This document shows, piece by piece, positions 10,938 through 19,558 of a stretch of DNA of 64,000 bases. Under the pieces are notes generated by a model, which was given only the letters and a program-made list of their open reading frames with translations, ran no database searches and was not told the origin of the DNA. The translations under genes and the position numbers were made by a program. The DNA lies in NCBI GenBank assembly GCA_028641055.1, contig CM054060.1:163406696-163470695 (forward strand), read 5' to 3'. Each line of letters begins with the position of its first letter. Position 1 is the stretch's first letter. This DNA comes from Alopecurus myosuroides. Its lineage: Eukaryota > Streptophyta > Magnoliopsida > Poales > Poaceae.

Positions 10938-13900
10938 GTTGGCGCCCACCGTGGGGCAACCAGCGGCGCTGGCTGGAGTTTCTGTTCGGACGGGATCTTC
11001 ATCAGCGGAGCGCGTAGTTTGTGGCCTTGTCCACAGATTCGGCTCCTTCGACTTCGTCACCGACAACGCCGGCTGTTTCGGCGGCAAGGCCATGCCGGAG
11101 GGCGGCTCGGTGATCTCCTTCGGCTCTCACCTCGTCTACGTCGCCACCGTCGCCAACAACACCTTCCCCGAGCTGGTGCACGACGCGGAGGATCCTCCCG
11201 CGGTGGTTGCTGCTCGCGGAAGGCTCGCATGCAGCTCTGCGTGCTGCGCGGAGGTGATGGTGACGGGCTTGGCGGCAAACGCTGGCGCAGCTGCTACTGG
11301 CGCTGCGGCCGTCGTCGAGGAGGTCGACGATCCGCCTGCTGGTGGCAGGAACCATCGGCCCTACGAGAAGGAGAGCAACCTGCCGCCTTCCACGTCTACG
11401 GTCATTCCCGCGTCTGCCGCGCGAACCGGCGTGCCCACGCCCACCGACATCGAGCTCCTAGCCGCGAGGGAGCAGCTCGAGCGGCAACGCCAGGAGCTGC
11501 TTGCCGAGCAGGCGGAGCTGGAGAAGATCAGGCTTGAGCTGAGTTTGGACCAGCTCGAGTACAACAAGGCTCACGGCTTCACACCGGTGGCCAGGAGGCC
11601 CAGCAGGGTAGGCGCTACGCGGCGCAACCTGGGTGCCGAGATGGCGACAGTTGCGGAGGAGCCCGCGCAGTCCGCCACCGCGAACACTTTCACAAGGCCA
11701 AGGTACAGCACACCCGCCAAGACGCTCAGGGCCGCGCAGGCCGTGGCTGCCGAGTTGCCGCGCCTAGATGGAGAGGCGCGTCTCCGACAGCAGGAGAGGC
11801 TCAACGAGTTGGTGTTGGAGGCCGCCAGGCAGAACGAGGAGTTCCGCAAGGCCAACCCGGGAGCTGGAGCCTCGCAGGTAGTTCACTCGCACGCGGCTAG
11901 ATCTAACGATCAGGCCTCGTCACCGCATCCGAGCCGCGAGAAGAGCCGCAGCGGGCGTTCGGGTAGGGACAGGCAAATGCAGGTGTATGACCCGGCTGCT
12001 GCCGCGAAACAGACTGCTGTGCCGCAGCAGCCCGGGCAGGAACACAACGCTGCAAGAGCAGGCTCTCAAGCCCATCAAGCTCAAAGCCGTGCCCGAGAAG
12101 CCGCGCGTCCGGGTACTTCTCGGCAACCCGCAGCTCCGCCTACTCGGCAGAGGCAGCAGCCGCGCCCAGTGGCACCAGTCGCCAACCCGGTGGAGCAGCC
12201 TGCAGCTATGCAGGTGGATAGGTATGATGATGGCTACTCGGCTATGGAGATGGCTGGCTATGACATCCATGACCGTGTCGGTGAGCGTGTGTTGGCGCCT
12301 GGAGATGCAAGGCACCAGCTGGATCGTCTCAGCTTGTCGGCGCGGCTAGAGAGCACGGGTCCTCCCGGCCCCGAGTGCTTTGGCCCGCGCATCATGAACG
12401 AGCCGTCCGTGAAGGGCTTCCAGCTCGCAAGAGGCACCAAGAGCTACAATGGTAGCACCAAGCCTGAAGATTGGCTCAATGACTACGTCACCGCGGTCCA
12501 CATTGCGGGTGGCAACAGGAGATGGGCGGTGCGCTATGTGCCGCAGATGCTAGAGGGTCCAGCTCGCACTTGGCTCAACAACTTGCCCAAGCACAGCATC
12601 AACTGCTGGCTGGATTTCTCGGACGCCTTCGTCAGCAACTTCACCAGCACCTACAAGAGGCCGAATAGGCCACAGCAGCTGTCGGCCTGCAGGCAGCGAG
12701 AAGACGAGACAGACCGCGAGTACCTTACTCGGTGGAGCACCCTGAGGAACACCTGTGAGGGTGTGAATGAAGCACAGGACATCACTTGGTTTGCGCAGGG
12801 TTGCCGACATGGCAGCATGCTTTGGCAGAGATTGCAGAGGGAGATGCCGAATACCCTGGCCGAGACCATCAAGATCGCGGATCAGTACGCACTCGGAGAT
12901 CCTACTCAGCCACTGATGGATTCCTCTGAGCCGAGAAGAAACTTCAACAGCAGCAAGCGCAACGAGTTCCGCAACAAGCGCCGAGTAGATACTCGGTATG
13001 ACCCTGAGGAGGTGAATGCAGTAAATGTCGGAGGCGGTGGTGGCCAAAGGCAGAAACCTGCTGGGGCCTACGGGCAGAACCAGAACCAGGGCCAGGGCAA
13101 CAAGAAACCGTTCCGCACTGCGCAGCCGGGTAGCGGGAACTCCGAGCAGCCGAAGAAGTTTGTCTTTGATGACATGAAGGATGGCCCGTGCAGCTTTCAC
13201 ACGCATCATCCCTCGAGACCAGCCAACCACACTACTCGGCAGTGCGAGTGGTGGGATGTGATCAAGAGTGATGGCTTGCCTCCTCCTCCTCCCCTGCCAG
13301 CTGCCAATGCTACTGTTCAGCCTACTCGTGCTCCCGCAACTCGGCCGCCAGTCTACCCGAGAAGAGAGAATGTCAACCAGGTGGCTTTAGGAGCCAACCG
13401 CAACTTCAACAACGAGAGATACCGCAACAACAACAACAACTACAACCGCAACAACAACAACAGAGGCAACAACAACTATCAGGGCAACAACAATGGCAAC
13501 AATGGCAACAATGGGGGCAATGGCTCCAATCAGTACCAAGAGCACCATGAGAGCTATATGATCTTCACTTCCGAGGCAGTCGACAAGCAGTCACAGCACA
13601 GGCGGGCCATGGAGGTCAATGCAGTGATTCCGGCTGTCCCTCACTACATGTATTGGTGTGACCAGGAGATCAGGTGGACTCGGGCAGATCACCCCAAGGT
13701 GATGCCCAATCCGGGTACCTATGCCTTGGTGCTGGATCCCACCTTCCTGGGCCCCGAGAAGAATGTGAGGTTCAGCAAGGTGCTGATCGACAACGGCAGC
13801 AGCATCAACATCGTGTACAAGGACACACTCGAGAAGCTTGGCCTGGCCGAGAACATGATGCTGCCTAGCAAGACCACTTTCCATGGCATTGTGCCCGGGA

Positions 13901-14370
13901 TCTCATGCAACCCGATTGGCCGAGTGTGGATTGATGTGCTATTCGGTACTCGGGAGAACTGCCGCACTGAGCGCCTGCAGTTTGAGGTGGTGGATCATCA
14001 GAGCCCCTATCATGCTCTACTCGGCAGGCCTGCTCTGAGCAAGTTCATGGCCTCCACTCATGTGGCTTATCTGAAGATGAAGATCCCCGGTCCCAATGGC
14101 ATCATCACTATCTCGGGAGATTACAAGAAGTCCATGGAGTGTGCCTCTGCTAGCTCTCAGCTGGCGGAATCGATGGTGATTGCTACCGAGAAGAAGAAGA
14201 TGTACGAGGTGGTGGCCATGGCTCAGTCCGCACAAGCTGGCGCACAAGGTGTGCCGAGTACTCAGCATGGTACTGCTTTCCAAGCTGCCAAGGAGACCAA
14301 GACAGTCCAGGTTGACCCCGAGTTCCCGGAGCGTGTGGCCATCATTGGTTCCGGGTTGGAGGAGAAATAG
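10909..14370 (+). CDS. E2 Gag-protease polyprotein
   Basis: Structural and protease part of a Tat-type element, 1153 residues if started at ATG 10909. That ATG lies 29 bases inside the LTR and the frame reads through the primer site; the next in-frame ATG is 11092. Features in order: a Gln/Glu-rich coiled-coil-like stretch (about 11460-11560), a Gag capsid core (about 12400-12900, motif ARTWLNNLPKHSINCW), a knuckle-like CX2H...HX4C cluster near 13188-13245, an Asn-rich tract (13420-13530), and an aspartic protease whose D-T/S-G is replaced by DNGSS (Asp 13789-13791). It ends in TAG, after which the same frame continues into pol, implying readthrough. No frameshift seen. Confidence 0.9.
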   Translation: MASAVTPPRQLAPTVGQPAALAGVSVRTGSSSAERVVCGLVHRFGSFDFVTDNAGCFGGKAMPEGGSVISFGSHLVYVATVANNTFPELVHDAEDPPAVVAARGRLACSSACCAEVMVTGLAANAGAAATGAAAVVEEVDDPPAGGRNHRPYEKESNLPPSTSTVIPASAARTGVPTPTDIELLAAREQLERQRQELLAEQAELEKIRLELSLDQLEYNKAHGFTPVARRPSRVGATRRNLGAEMATVAEEPAQSATANTFTRPRYSTPAKTLRAAQAVAAELPRLDGEARLRQQERLNELVLEAARQNEEFRKANPGAGASQVVHSHAARSNDQASSPHPSREKSRSGRSGRDRQMQVYDPAAAAKQTAVPQQPGQEHNAARAGSQAHQAQSRAREAARPGTSRQPAAPPTRQRQQPRPVAPVANPVEQPAAMQVDRYDDGYSAMEMAGYDIHDRVGERVLAPGDARHQLDRLSLSARLESTGPPGPECFGPRIMNEPSVKGFQLARGTKSYNGSTKPEDWLNDYVTAVHIAGGNRRWAVRYVPQMLEGPARTWLNNLPKHSINCWLDFSDAFVSNFTSTYKRPNRPQQLSACRQREDETDREYLTRWSTLRNTCEGVNEAQDITWFAQGCRHGSMLWQRLQREMPNTLAETIKIADQYALGDPTQPLMDSSEPRRNFNSSKRNEFRNKRRVDTRYDPEEVNAVNVGGGGGQRQKPAGAYGQNQNQGQGNKKPFRTAQPGSGNSEQPKKFVFDDMKDGPCSFHTHHPSRPANHTTRQCEWWDVIKSDGLPPPPPLPAANATVQPTRAPATRPPVYPRRENVNQVALGANRNFNNERYRNNNNNYNRNNNNRGNNNYQGNNNGNNGNNGGNGSNQYQEHHESYMIFTSEAVDKQSQHRRAMEVNAVIPAVPHYMYWCDQEIRWTRADHPKVMPNPGTYALVLDPTFLGPEKNVRFSKVLIDNGSSINIVYKDTLEKLGLAENMMLPSKTTFHGIVPGISCNPIGRVWIDVLFGTRENCRTERLQFEVVDHQSPYHALLGRPALSKFMASTHVAYLKMKIPGPNGIITISGDYKKSMECASASSQLAESMVIATEKKKMYEVVAMAQSAQAGAQGVPSTQHGTAFQAAKETKTVQVDPEFPERVAIIGSGLEEK
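10940..10957 (+). promoter_or_regulatory. E2 primer binding site, tRNA-Lys type
   Basis: tggcgcccaccgtggggc starts two bases after the LTR. It is complementary to the 3' end of plant tRNA-Lys as I remember it (...CCCCACGGTGGGCGCCA). Confidence 0.8.
13420..13530 (+). repeat. AAC-rich trinucleotide tract
   Basis: Imperfect AAC repeats encoding an Asn-rich, Gly-interspersed low-complexity stretch in E2 Gag. E3 carries a comparable tract at about 28015-28125. Confidence 0.9.
14368..14370 (+). other. In-frame UAG between protease and reverse transcriptase
   Basis: TAG in the context GAGAAATAGGAAAGC. The frame after it encodes conserved pol sequence (ESALIHFLRENRD) with no further stop. E3 has the same TAG in the same place (27150-27152, minus), so this looks like a retained suppressible stop setting the Gag:Pol ratio. 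Confidence 0.7.
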
Positions 14371-17300
14371 GAAAGCGCGCTCATCCACTTCCTCCGTGAG
14401 AATCGGGATGTTTTCGCCTGGACCAATGAAGATCTACCAGGAGTCCCGAGGGAGTTGGTTGAGCACTCTTTGCATGTGCGTCCTGACGCCAAGCCCGTGA
14501 AGCAGGCTTTGCGCCGTTTCGGGGATGAGAGAAGGAAGGCCATCGGTGATCAAATCACCAAGCTGCTGATCAGTAACTTCATCATGGAAGTGCTGCACCC
14601 GGACTGGTTAGCCAACCCGGTCATGGTCGAGAAGAAAAGGGAAGATCCCAAGGCTGCCACTGCATGGCGCATGTGCGTCGACTACACCGACTTGAACAAG
14701 GCATGCCCCAAGGATCCTTTCCCACTACCTCGCATCGATCAGGTGATCGATTCCACTGCCGGCTGTGAACTGTTGTCTTTCATAGATGCCTACTCTGGTT
14801 TCCACCAGATTGCACTCAACCCTGCTGATCAAATAAAGACTGCTTTCATTACCCCGTACGGGGCTTATTGCTATCGTGTCATGTGTTTTGGCCTGAGGAA
14901 TGCGGGTGCAACCTATCAGAGATGCATGCAGAAATGCTTGCACGACCAGCTCGGCAAGAATGTGCAGGTGTACGTAGATGACATTGTCATCAAAACGAAT
15001 AAAACACATACTCTGCTTGCCGACCTGGAGGAAACCTTTGCTAACCTACGCAGGTACAAAATGAAACTGAATCCGAGTAAGTGTACCTTTGGTGTACCAG
15101 CTGGAAAGCTACTCGGTTTTCTGGTTTCTAGTCGGGGCATTGAAGCCAATCCGTCTAAGATAAAGGCTATTGAGAGCATGTCTTTGCCGAGATCATTAAA
15201 GGATGTGCAGAAATTCACGGGTTGTCTGGCATCTCTGAGCCGTTTTCTTGGCCGAATGGGCGAGAAGGCTCTGCCTCTGTACCAGCTGATGAAGAAGAGT
15301 GACAAGTTTGTCTGGACTCCACAGGCGGATGTGGCATTCAATGAGCTGAAAGCAATGCTGGCTAGCGCTCCCGTCTTGGCTAGTCCGCTACCCAAGGAGC
15401 CTATGCTGCTGTACATTGCTGCGACTAACCGAGTAGTCAGCGTGGTGATAGTGGTGGAGCGAGAAGAAGAAGGCAAGAGTGTGCAGCGCCCAGTCTATTA
15501 TCTCAGTGAAGTGCTGTCTAGTTCCAAGCAAAACTATCCTCATTACCAGAAGATGACATATGGTGTGTACCTGGGCGCCAGAAAGCTGAAACATTACTTC
15601 CAGGAGCACCCCATCACTGTTGTAAGCTCTGCTCCCATCTCGGACATCATGGGAAACAAGGAGGCGAGTGGCAGAGTAGCCAAATGGGCAATCGAGCTGG
15701 CCGCGTACGCTCCCGGGTACGCGAGAAGAGAGGCAATCAAGTCTCAAGTCCTGGCGGAATTTCTTGTGGACTGGGCCGAGATGCAGTACGAACCTCCCGC
15801 TCCAGTTTCCAACTACTGGAAAATGCACTTTGACGGCTCAAAGGTGAAAGAAGGCCTTGGTGCTGGCGTTGTGCTCACATCACCCAAGCGGGATCAACTC
15901 AAGTATGTACTGCAGATTCATTTCAAGGCATCCAACAATGTAGCCGAGTACGAGGCAGTGGTGCATGGCTTGCGAGTAGCAAAGGAGGTTGGTGTGCAGC
16001 GCATTATATGCTATGGCGATTCAGATCTGGTGGTGCAGCAAGTCTCGGGTACCTGGGACGCTTTGGATGCCAACATGGCATCGTATCGCTTCCTGGTGCA
16101 GTCAATGACTGGGTTTTTCGAAGGCTGTGAGTTTCAGCACATTCACCGAGCAGAGAACGAAGCCGCAGACGAGCTATCCAAGTTGGGATCTTCTCGGCAA
16201 TCCATCCCGGCAGGGATTGCCTTGGAGCACTTGAGGAAGCCATCCATCAAGCCTTCCCCCAACTCGGAATCCATCTTTGTTCCCTCTCTGCCAAGTGAAG
16301 AATCTGACCCAATGGAGATTGACTGGGAGAGTGCTGCAGGGAACCCGGGGACTGTCGTCCTCTACTCGGGGACTGCCGTTCCCTACCCGGGGACTGCCGT
16401 TCCCTACTCGGGGACTGCCATTCCTTACTCGGGGACTGCCGTTCCCTACTCGGGGACTGCCATTCCCTACTCGGGGACTGCCATTCCTTACTCGGGGACT
16501 GCCACTCCTTACTCGGGGACTGCCGCCCTCAACCCAGAAGCTGTTGCATTCATTGAAGAAGTTCTCGCCAATCGGTCTGGGCTGCAGAGAAGCGCTCCTA
16601 CTCCTCCTGTGCAACCAACAGAGCCTGTCCCAATGGAAATGGACGAACCAGTGTTTCCCGTGCGAGAGACGCCGAGTTGGGCAATGCCCATATTATCCTT
16701 TCTAAGGGACGGTACTTTACCTGAAGATGAGGTGACCGCGAGGCAGATTCAGAGAAGGTCCAAGGGCTACACCATAGTCCGAGATGTGCTGCATAAGAGA
16801 AGTGCCACTGGTGTGCTGCAACACTGTGTGAGCCCAGAGGAAGGAGAAGAAATCCTGGTGGAGATACATCAAGGGGAATGTGGGCATCACGCCTCTTCTC
16901 GGGCCTTGGTCAAGAAAGCTTTTCGGCATGGCTTCTACTGGCTCACTGCACTGCAGCAAGCTGAAGATATTGTGAGGAAGTGCGCTGGCTGCCAGATGTT
17001 CGCAAGTAAGATTCACATGCCAGCTTCCGAGTTGAAAACAATTCCTATCACATGGCCATTTGCTGTTTGGTGCTTGGATATGGTTGGCCCCTTCAAGCCG
17101 GCTAAAGGCAATATGACACACATCTTGGTCATGGTGGACAAGTTCACTAAGTGGATCGAGGTGAAACCTATTCAGAAGTGTGATGGGGTCACAGCCGTGA
17201 AGTTCGTGAAGGATGTGATCATGAGATATGGCTACCCGCACAGTATCATCACCGACAACGGCACCAACTTTGCAGAGGGGGCAATGGTGCGATTCTGCAG

Positions 17301-17943
17301 AGATAAGCATATCCGACTAGACGTTGCGTCAGTCGCGCACCCTGCCTCCAATGGGCAAGTTGAGAGAGCAAATGGGATGGTACTGGCAGGCATCAAGCCA
17401 AGGCTGATTGAGCCATTGCTGAAAACACCTGGGTGTTGGCTAGAAGAGTTGCCAGCGGTGTTGTGGAGTCTAAGGACTACCCCTAACCGGTCAACCGGCT
17501 ACACGCCATTCTTCTTGGTATACGGGGCTGAGGCCGTGTTGCCAATAGACTTAGAGCATGACTCCCCCCGAGTAGCCCTCTACACTGAGGTGGAGGCGAG
17601 AGAAGCTCGAGAAGACGACGTTGACCTGCTTGAAGAAGCAAGAGAGCTGACTCTGTCACGTTCGGCTATCTACCAGCAAAACCTGCGGCGCTATCATAGC
17701 CGAAAGGTGAACCCAAGGGTTTTCCGAGAAGGAGACATGGTCCTTAGGCTTGTGCAGCGCACAGCCGGGATGCACAAGTTGTCTCCTCCATGGGAAGGGC
17801 CTTTCATTGTCAGCAAAGCGCTGCACAATGACGCGTACTATCTTGTAGATGTGCGCCCATCGCAGGCGAACAGGGCAGATAAAGCTGGAGAGGAAACCAA
17901 GCGTCCCTGGAATGTAGCTCTACTTCGTCGTTTTCATTCGTAA
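14371..17943 (+). CDS. E2 Pol: reverse transcriptase, two RNase H domains, integrase
   Basis: Pol of a Tat element, in frame with gag-protease through the UAG; the first internal ATG is 14455. Reverse transcriptase has YVDD at 14971-14982. A degenerate first RNase H follows (about 15390-15620). A second, archaeal-type RNase H has Asp 15832-15834, Glu 15952-15954, Asp 16018-16020 and Asp 16168-16170; this dual arrangement is typical of Tat. A linker holds nine 21-bp repeats. Integrase has an HHCC zinc finger (about 16880-16995) and a D,D35E triad (17077, 17254, 17362). There is no chromodomain; the protein ends NVALLRRFHS. No internal stop or frameshift, so it looks enzymatically intact. Confidence 0.95.
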   Translation, partial: ESALIHFLRENRDVFAWTNEDLPGVPRELVEHSLHVRPDAKPVKQALRRFGDERRKAIGDQITKLLISNFIMEVLHPDWLANPVMVEKKREDPKAATAWRMCVDYTDLNKACPKDPFPLPRIDQVIDSTAGCELLSFIDAYSGFHQIALNPADQIKTAFITPYGAYCYRVMCFGLRNAGATYQRCMQKCLHDQLGKNVQVYVDDIVIKTNKTHTLLADLEETFANLRRYKMKLNPSKCTFGVPAGKLLGFLVSSRGIEANPSKIKAIESMSLPRSLKDVQKFTGCLASLSRFLGRMGEKALPLYQLMKKSDKFVWTPQADVAFNELKAMLASAPVLASPLPKEPMLLYIAATNRVVSVVIVVEREEEGKSVQRPVYYLSEVLSSSKQNYPHYQKMTYGVYLGARKLKHYFQEHPITVVSSAPISDIMGNKEASGRVAKWAIELAAYAPGYARREAIKSQVLAEFLVDWAEMQYEPPAPVSNYWKMHFDGSKVKEGLGAGVVLTSPKRDQLKYVLQIHFKASNNVAEYEAVVHGLRVAKEVGVQRIICYGDSDLVVQQVSGTWDALDANMASYRFLVQSMTGFFEGCEFQHIHRAENEAADELSKLGSSRQSIPAGIALEHLRKPSIKPSPNSESIFVPSLPSEESDPMEIDWESAAGNPGTVVLYSGTAVPYPGTAVPYSGTAIPYSGTAVPYSGTAIPYSGTAIPYSGTATPYSGTAALNPEAVAFIEEVLANRSGLQRSAPTPPVQPTEPVPMEMDEPVFPVRETPSWAMPILSFLRDGTLPEDEVTARQIQRRSKGYTIVRDVLHKRSATGVLQHCVSPEEGEEILVEIHQGECGHHASSRALVKKAFRHGFYWLTALQQAEDIVRKCAGCQMFASKIHMPASELKTIPITWPFAVWCLDMVGPFKPAKGNMTHILVMVDKFTKWIEVKPIQKCDGVTAVKFVKDVIMRYGYPHSIITDNGTNFAEGAMVRFCRDKHIRLDVASVAHPASNGQVERANGMVLAGIKPRLIEPLLKTPGCWLEELPAVLWSLRTTPNRSTGYTPFFLVYGAEAVLPIDLEHDSPRVALYTEVEAREAREDDVDLLEEARELTLSRSAIYQQNLRRYHSRKVNPRVFREGDMVLRLVQRTAGMHKLSPPWEGPFIVSKALHNDAYYLVDVRPSQANRADKAGEETKRPWNVALLRRFHS
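16347..16535 (+). repeat. 21-bp tandem repeat array inside E2 pol, about nine copies
   Basis: ggggactg recurs at 16347, 16368, 16389, 16410, 16431, 16452, 16473, 16494 and 16515. Each unit encodes a variant of YSGTAVP. It links the second RNase H to integrase. The unit closely resembles the element's own polypurine tract, cttcggggactgc at 24429-24441. Confidence 0.97.
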
Positions 17944-18617
17944 GCGAAGATGTGTATGTACCCTCTTATCCGAGTTGAAATTCTACTCTGCAATCTGAAA
18001 TTGTTCTCGGGGACTGCCCTCGTCCAAAATTGCTCTAAGTGTTTTTACTCGGCTTGTTCCTTTGTCTATTCGGTTGCTCCACTTCAGAACTCATAAGTGC
18101 ATCAAGTACTGTGTTTAAACCTATATGCCAACTCTTCGACTTTGCTGCTGTCCGAAACCCGGCTTCATGGCAAGCAAGAGAACAAGCAAAAGGTCAATGA
18201 GCACACGAAAGTCACTAAGGAAGAAAGAGTGCAGGAACTGAGTAGATTGTCGGTTACTTTTTGTTCCCTGTTTTCGTCTTCTCGGCTAAGTGGTGGGCTG
18301 CGTTATCATGATTGTTTCTAGCGGCTAAGTATTTGCAGCCTTGCTCCTTGATTCTTGTGACTCGAATACCAAACAAGCGACAAGTCGCAGGTAGAGCAGA
18401 GATGAAAAGACAGGGTGAATAAGAAAAGCTACTCGGGGACTCGCATGGAAACACAACTCGGCATTAAGCCAGTGTCGTTCAAATTGATTAATGTCAACAT
18501 AAACCGAGTGGGCATAAAAACTGAGTAGCAAGCAAGATAAAGATAGTCTGTTACATCTGCTCCCGGCATCCCGGGGATCTGATAAGTGTTCAAGTTTGAA
18601 AGAGAATGCAGGTTGTT
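17944..18617. other. E2 gap between sense pol and the antisense gene
   Basis: Convergent 3' region, 674 bp. No coding sequence recognised. It contains ctcggggactgcc at 18006-18018 and a partial match (actcggggac) at 18431. It should hold the 3' end of the antisense transcript, but I see no decisive polyadenylation signal. Confidence 0.6.
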
Positions 18618-19558
18618 TCAAGATGAGGAGGCGTTGTTCTCGGCGCTGGCCTTGGCTGATGTTTCCTCGGCGGCGGTCTTGGCAGCAGTTTCTTCAGTGG
18701 CGGTCGCGGTAGCTGTTCCTTCGGTGCCGGCTTGAGTGGCATCCGCTTCCGTCTGCACGGCGGCGGATTCCTCCATCTCGGCATCCTCCTGGGTGGCCGC
18801 CTGCTCGGAAGTGGCCGTGGCCACCGAGACGGGTCCTGGAGCCGAGGAGGAGCCTGAAGCGTGGCCAGGAGGAGGCACCGTGTCGTCGAGAGCAGCACCG
18901 GAGGAGGTGCCGAAGTCGAGTGGCTCGGAGTCGATGTGCGCCCCTTCGTCTTCGTCGCTACTCGCGACGACGGCGGCCTTTCCCTTCCCGCCCTTGCCTT
19001 TGGGAGATTCGAAGAAGTCACCAAGTTCTTCCTCTTCGTCATCATCTTCTTCGTCCTCGTACTCGGTGTCGGGTTCGGGGACGCCATCGATGTAGACCTC
19101 CGTCTCGGCGCACTCTGCGACCTCATACGCAATCTGCTTGCGCAAGGCCACGCTCTCGGCATCCGTCTCCCACTTGGAGTTATTGCGCTTCCCGCGGATG
19201 CGCTGCATATCCAGGTTTTCATACCAAGATGCTATGCAGAGAAGCATCACGTCCGCACCGGCACGGGCTCCAGAGGCTCGCCATTTTTTCAGCTCGGCCT
19301 TCACGTTCTCCAGCTTGTGGGCGAGCTCCCGCATGTTTCTTGGCTGGGGGTCATGAGGCCAGAACAGCCGGTGGAGCTCAAAGCCCACATGAATCAAGTC
19401 GGTTCCGACGCCGGACAGCATTTCGAAGTAATCTTTAAGCACCAGCAGGCTGTCCTCGATTTCAGCCCTGGTGTCAATTGGCTCACCCAGCGAAAGGCGA
19501 ACTGCTCGGGCCTTGGCTACCGTAGGCGCAGAGGTAGAATCAAGACGAGGCCAGATAT
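18618..19558 (-). CDS. aORF exon 8, terminal
   Basis: 941 nt including the stop. Acceptor gctatttcag. Contains a conserved-looking helical region (DYFEMLSGVGTDLIHVGFEL) also common in grass Transposase_28-type proteins, then an acidic stretch (YEDEEDDDEEEELGDFF) and a repetitive Thr/Ala/Glu tail. Confidence 0.65.

Noticed and set aside
11002..12315. Long minus-strand ORFs opposite E2 gag
   Set aside because: Frames shadowing the GC-rich gag coding sequence, without introns, promoter or domains, unlike the antisense gene at 18618-23766.
12550..13230. 226-codon minus-strand ORF opposite E2 gag
   Set aside because: A similar shadow exists opposite E3 gag (about 28299-28868, plus strand); it follows from gag codon composition.
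16347..16535. Regular repeat array considered as a CRISPR or satellite
   Set aside because: The repeats are directly adjacent 21-bp units without spacers, inside an open pol frame in a eukaryotic retroelement.
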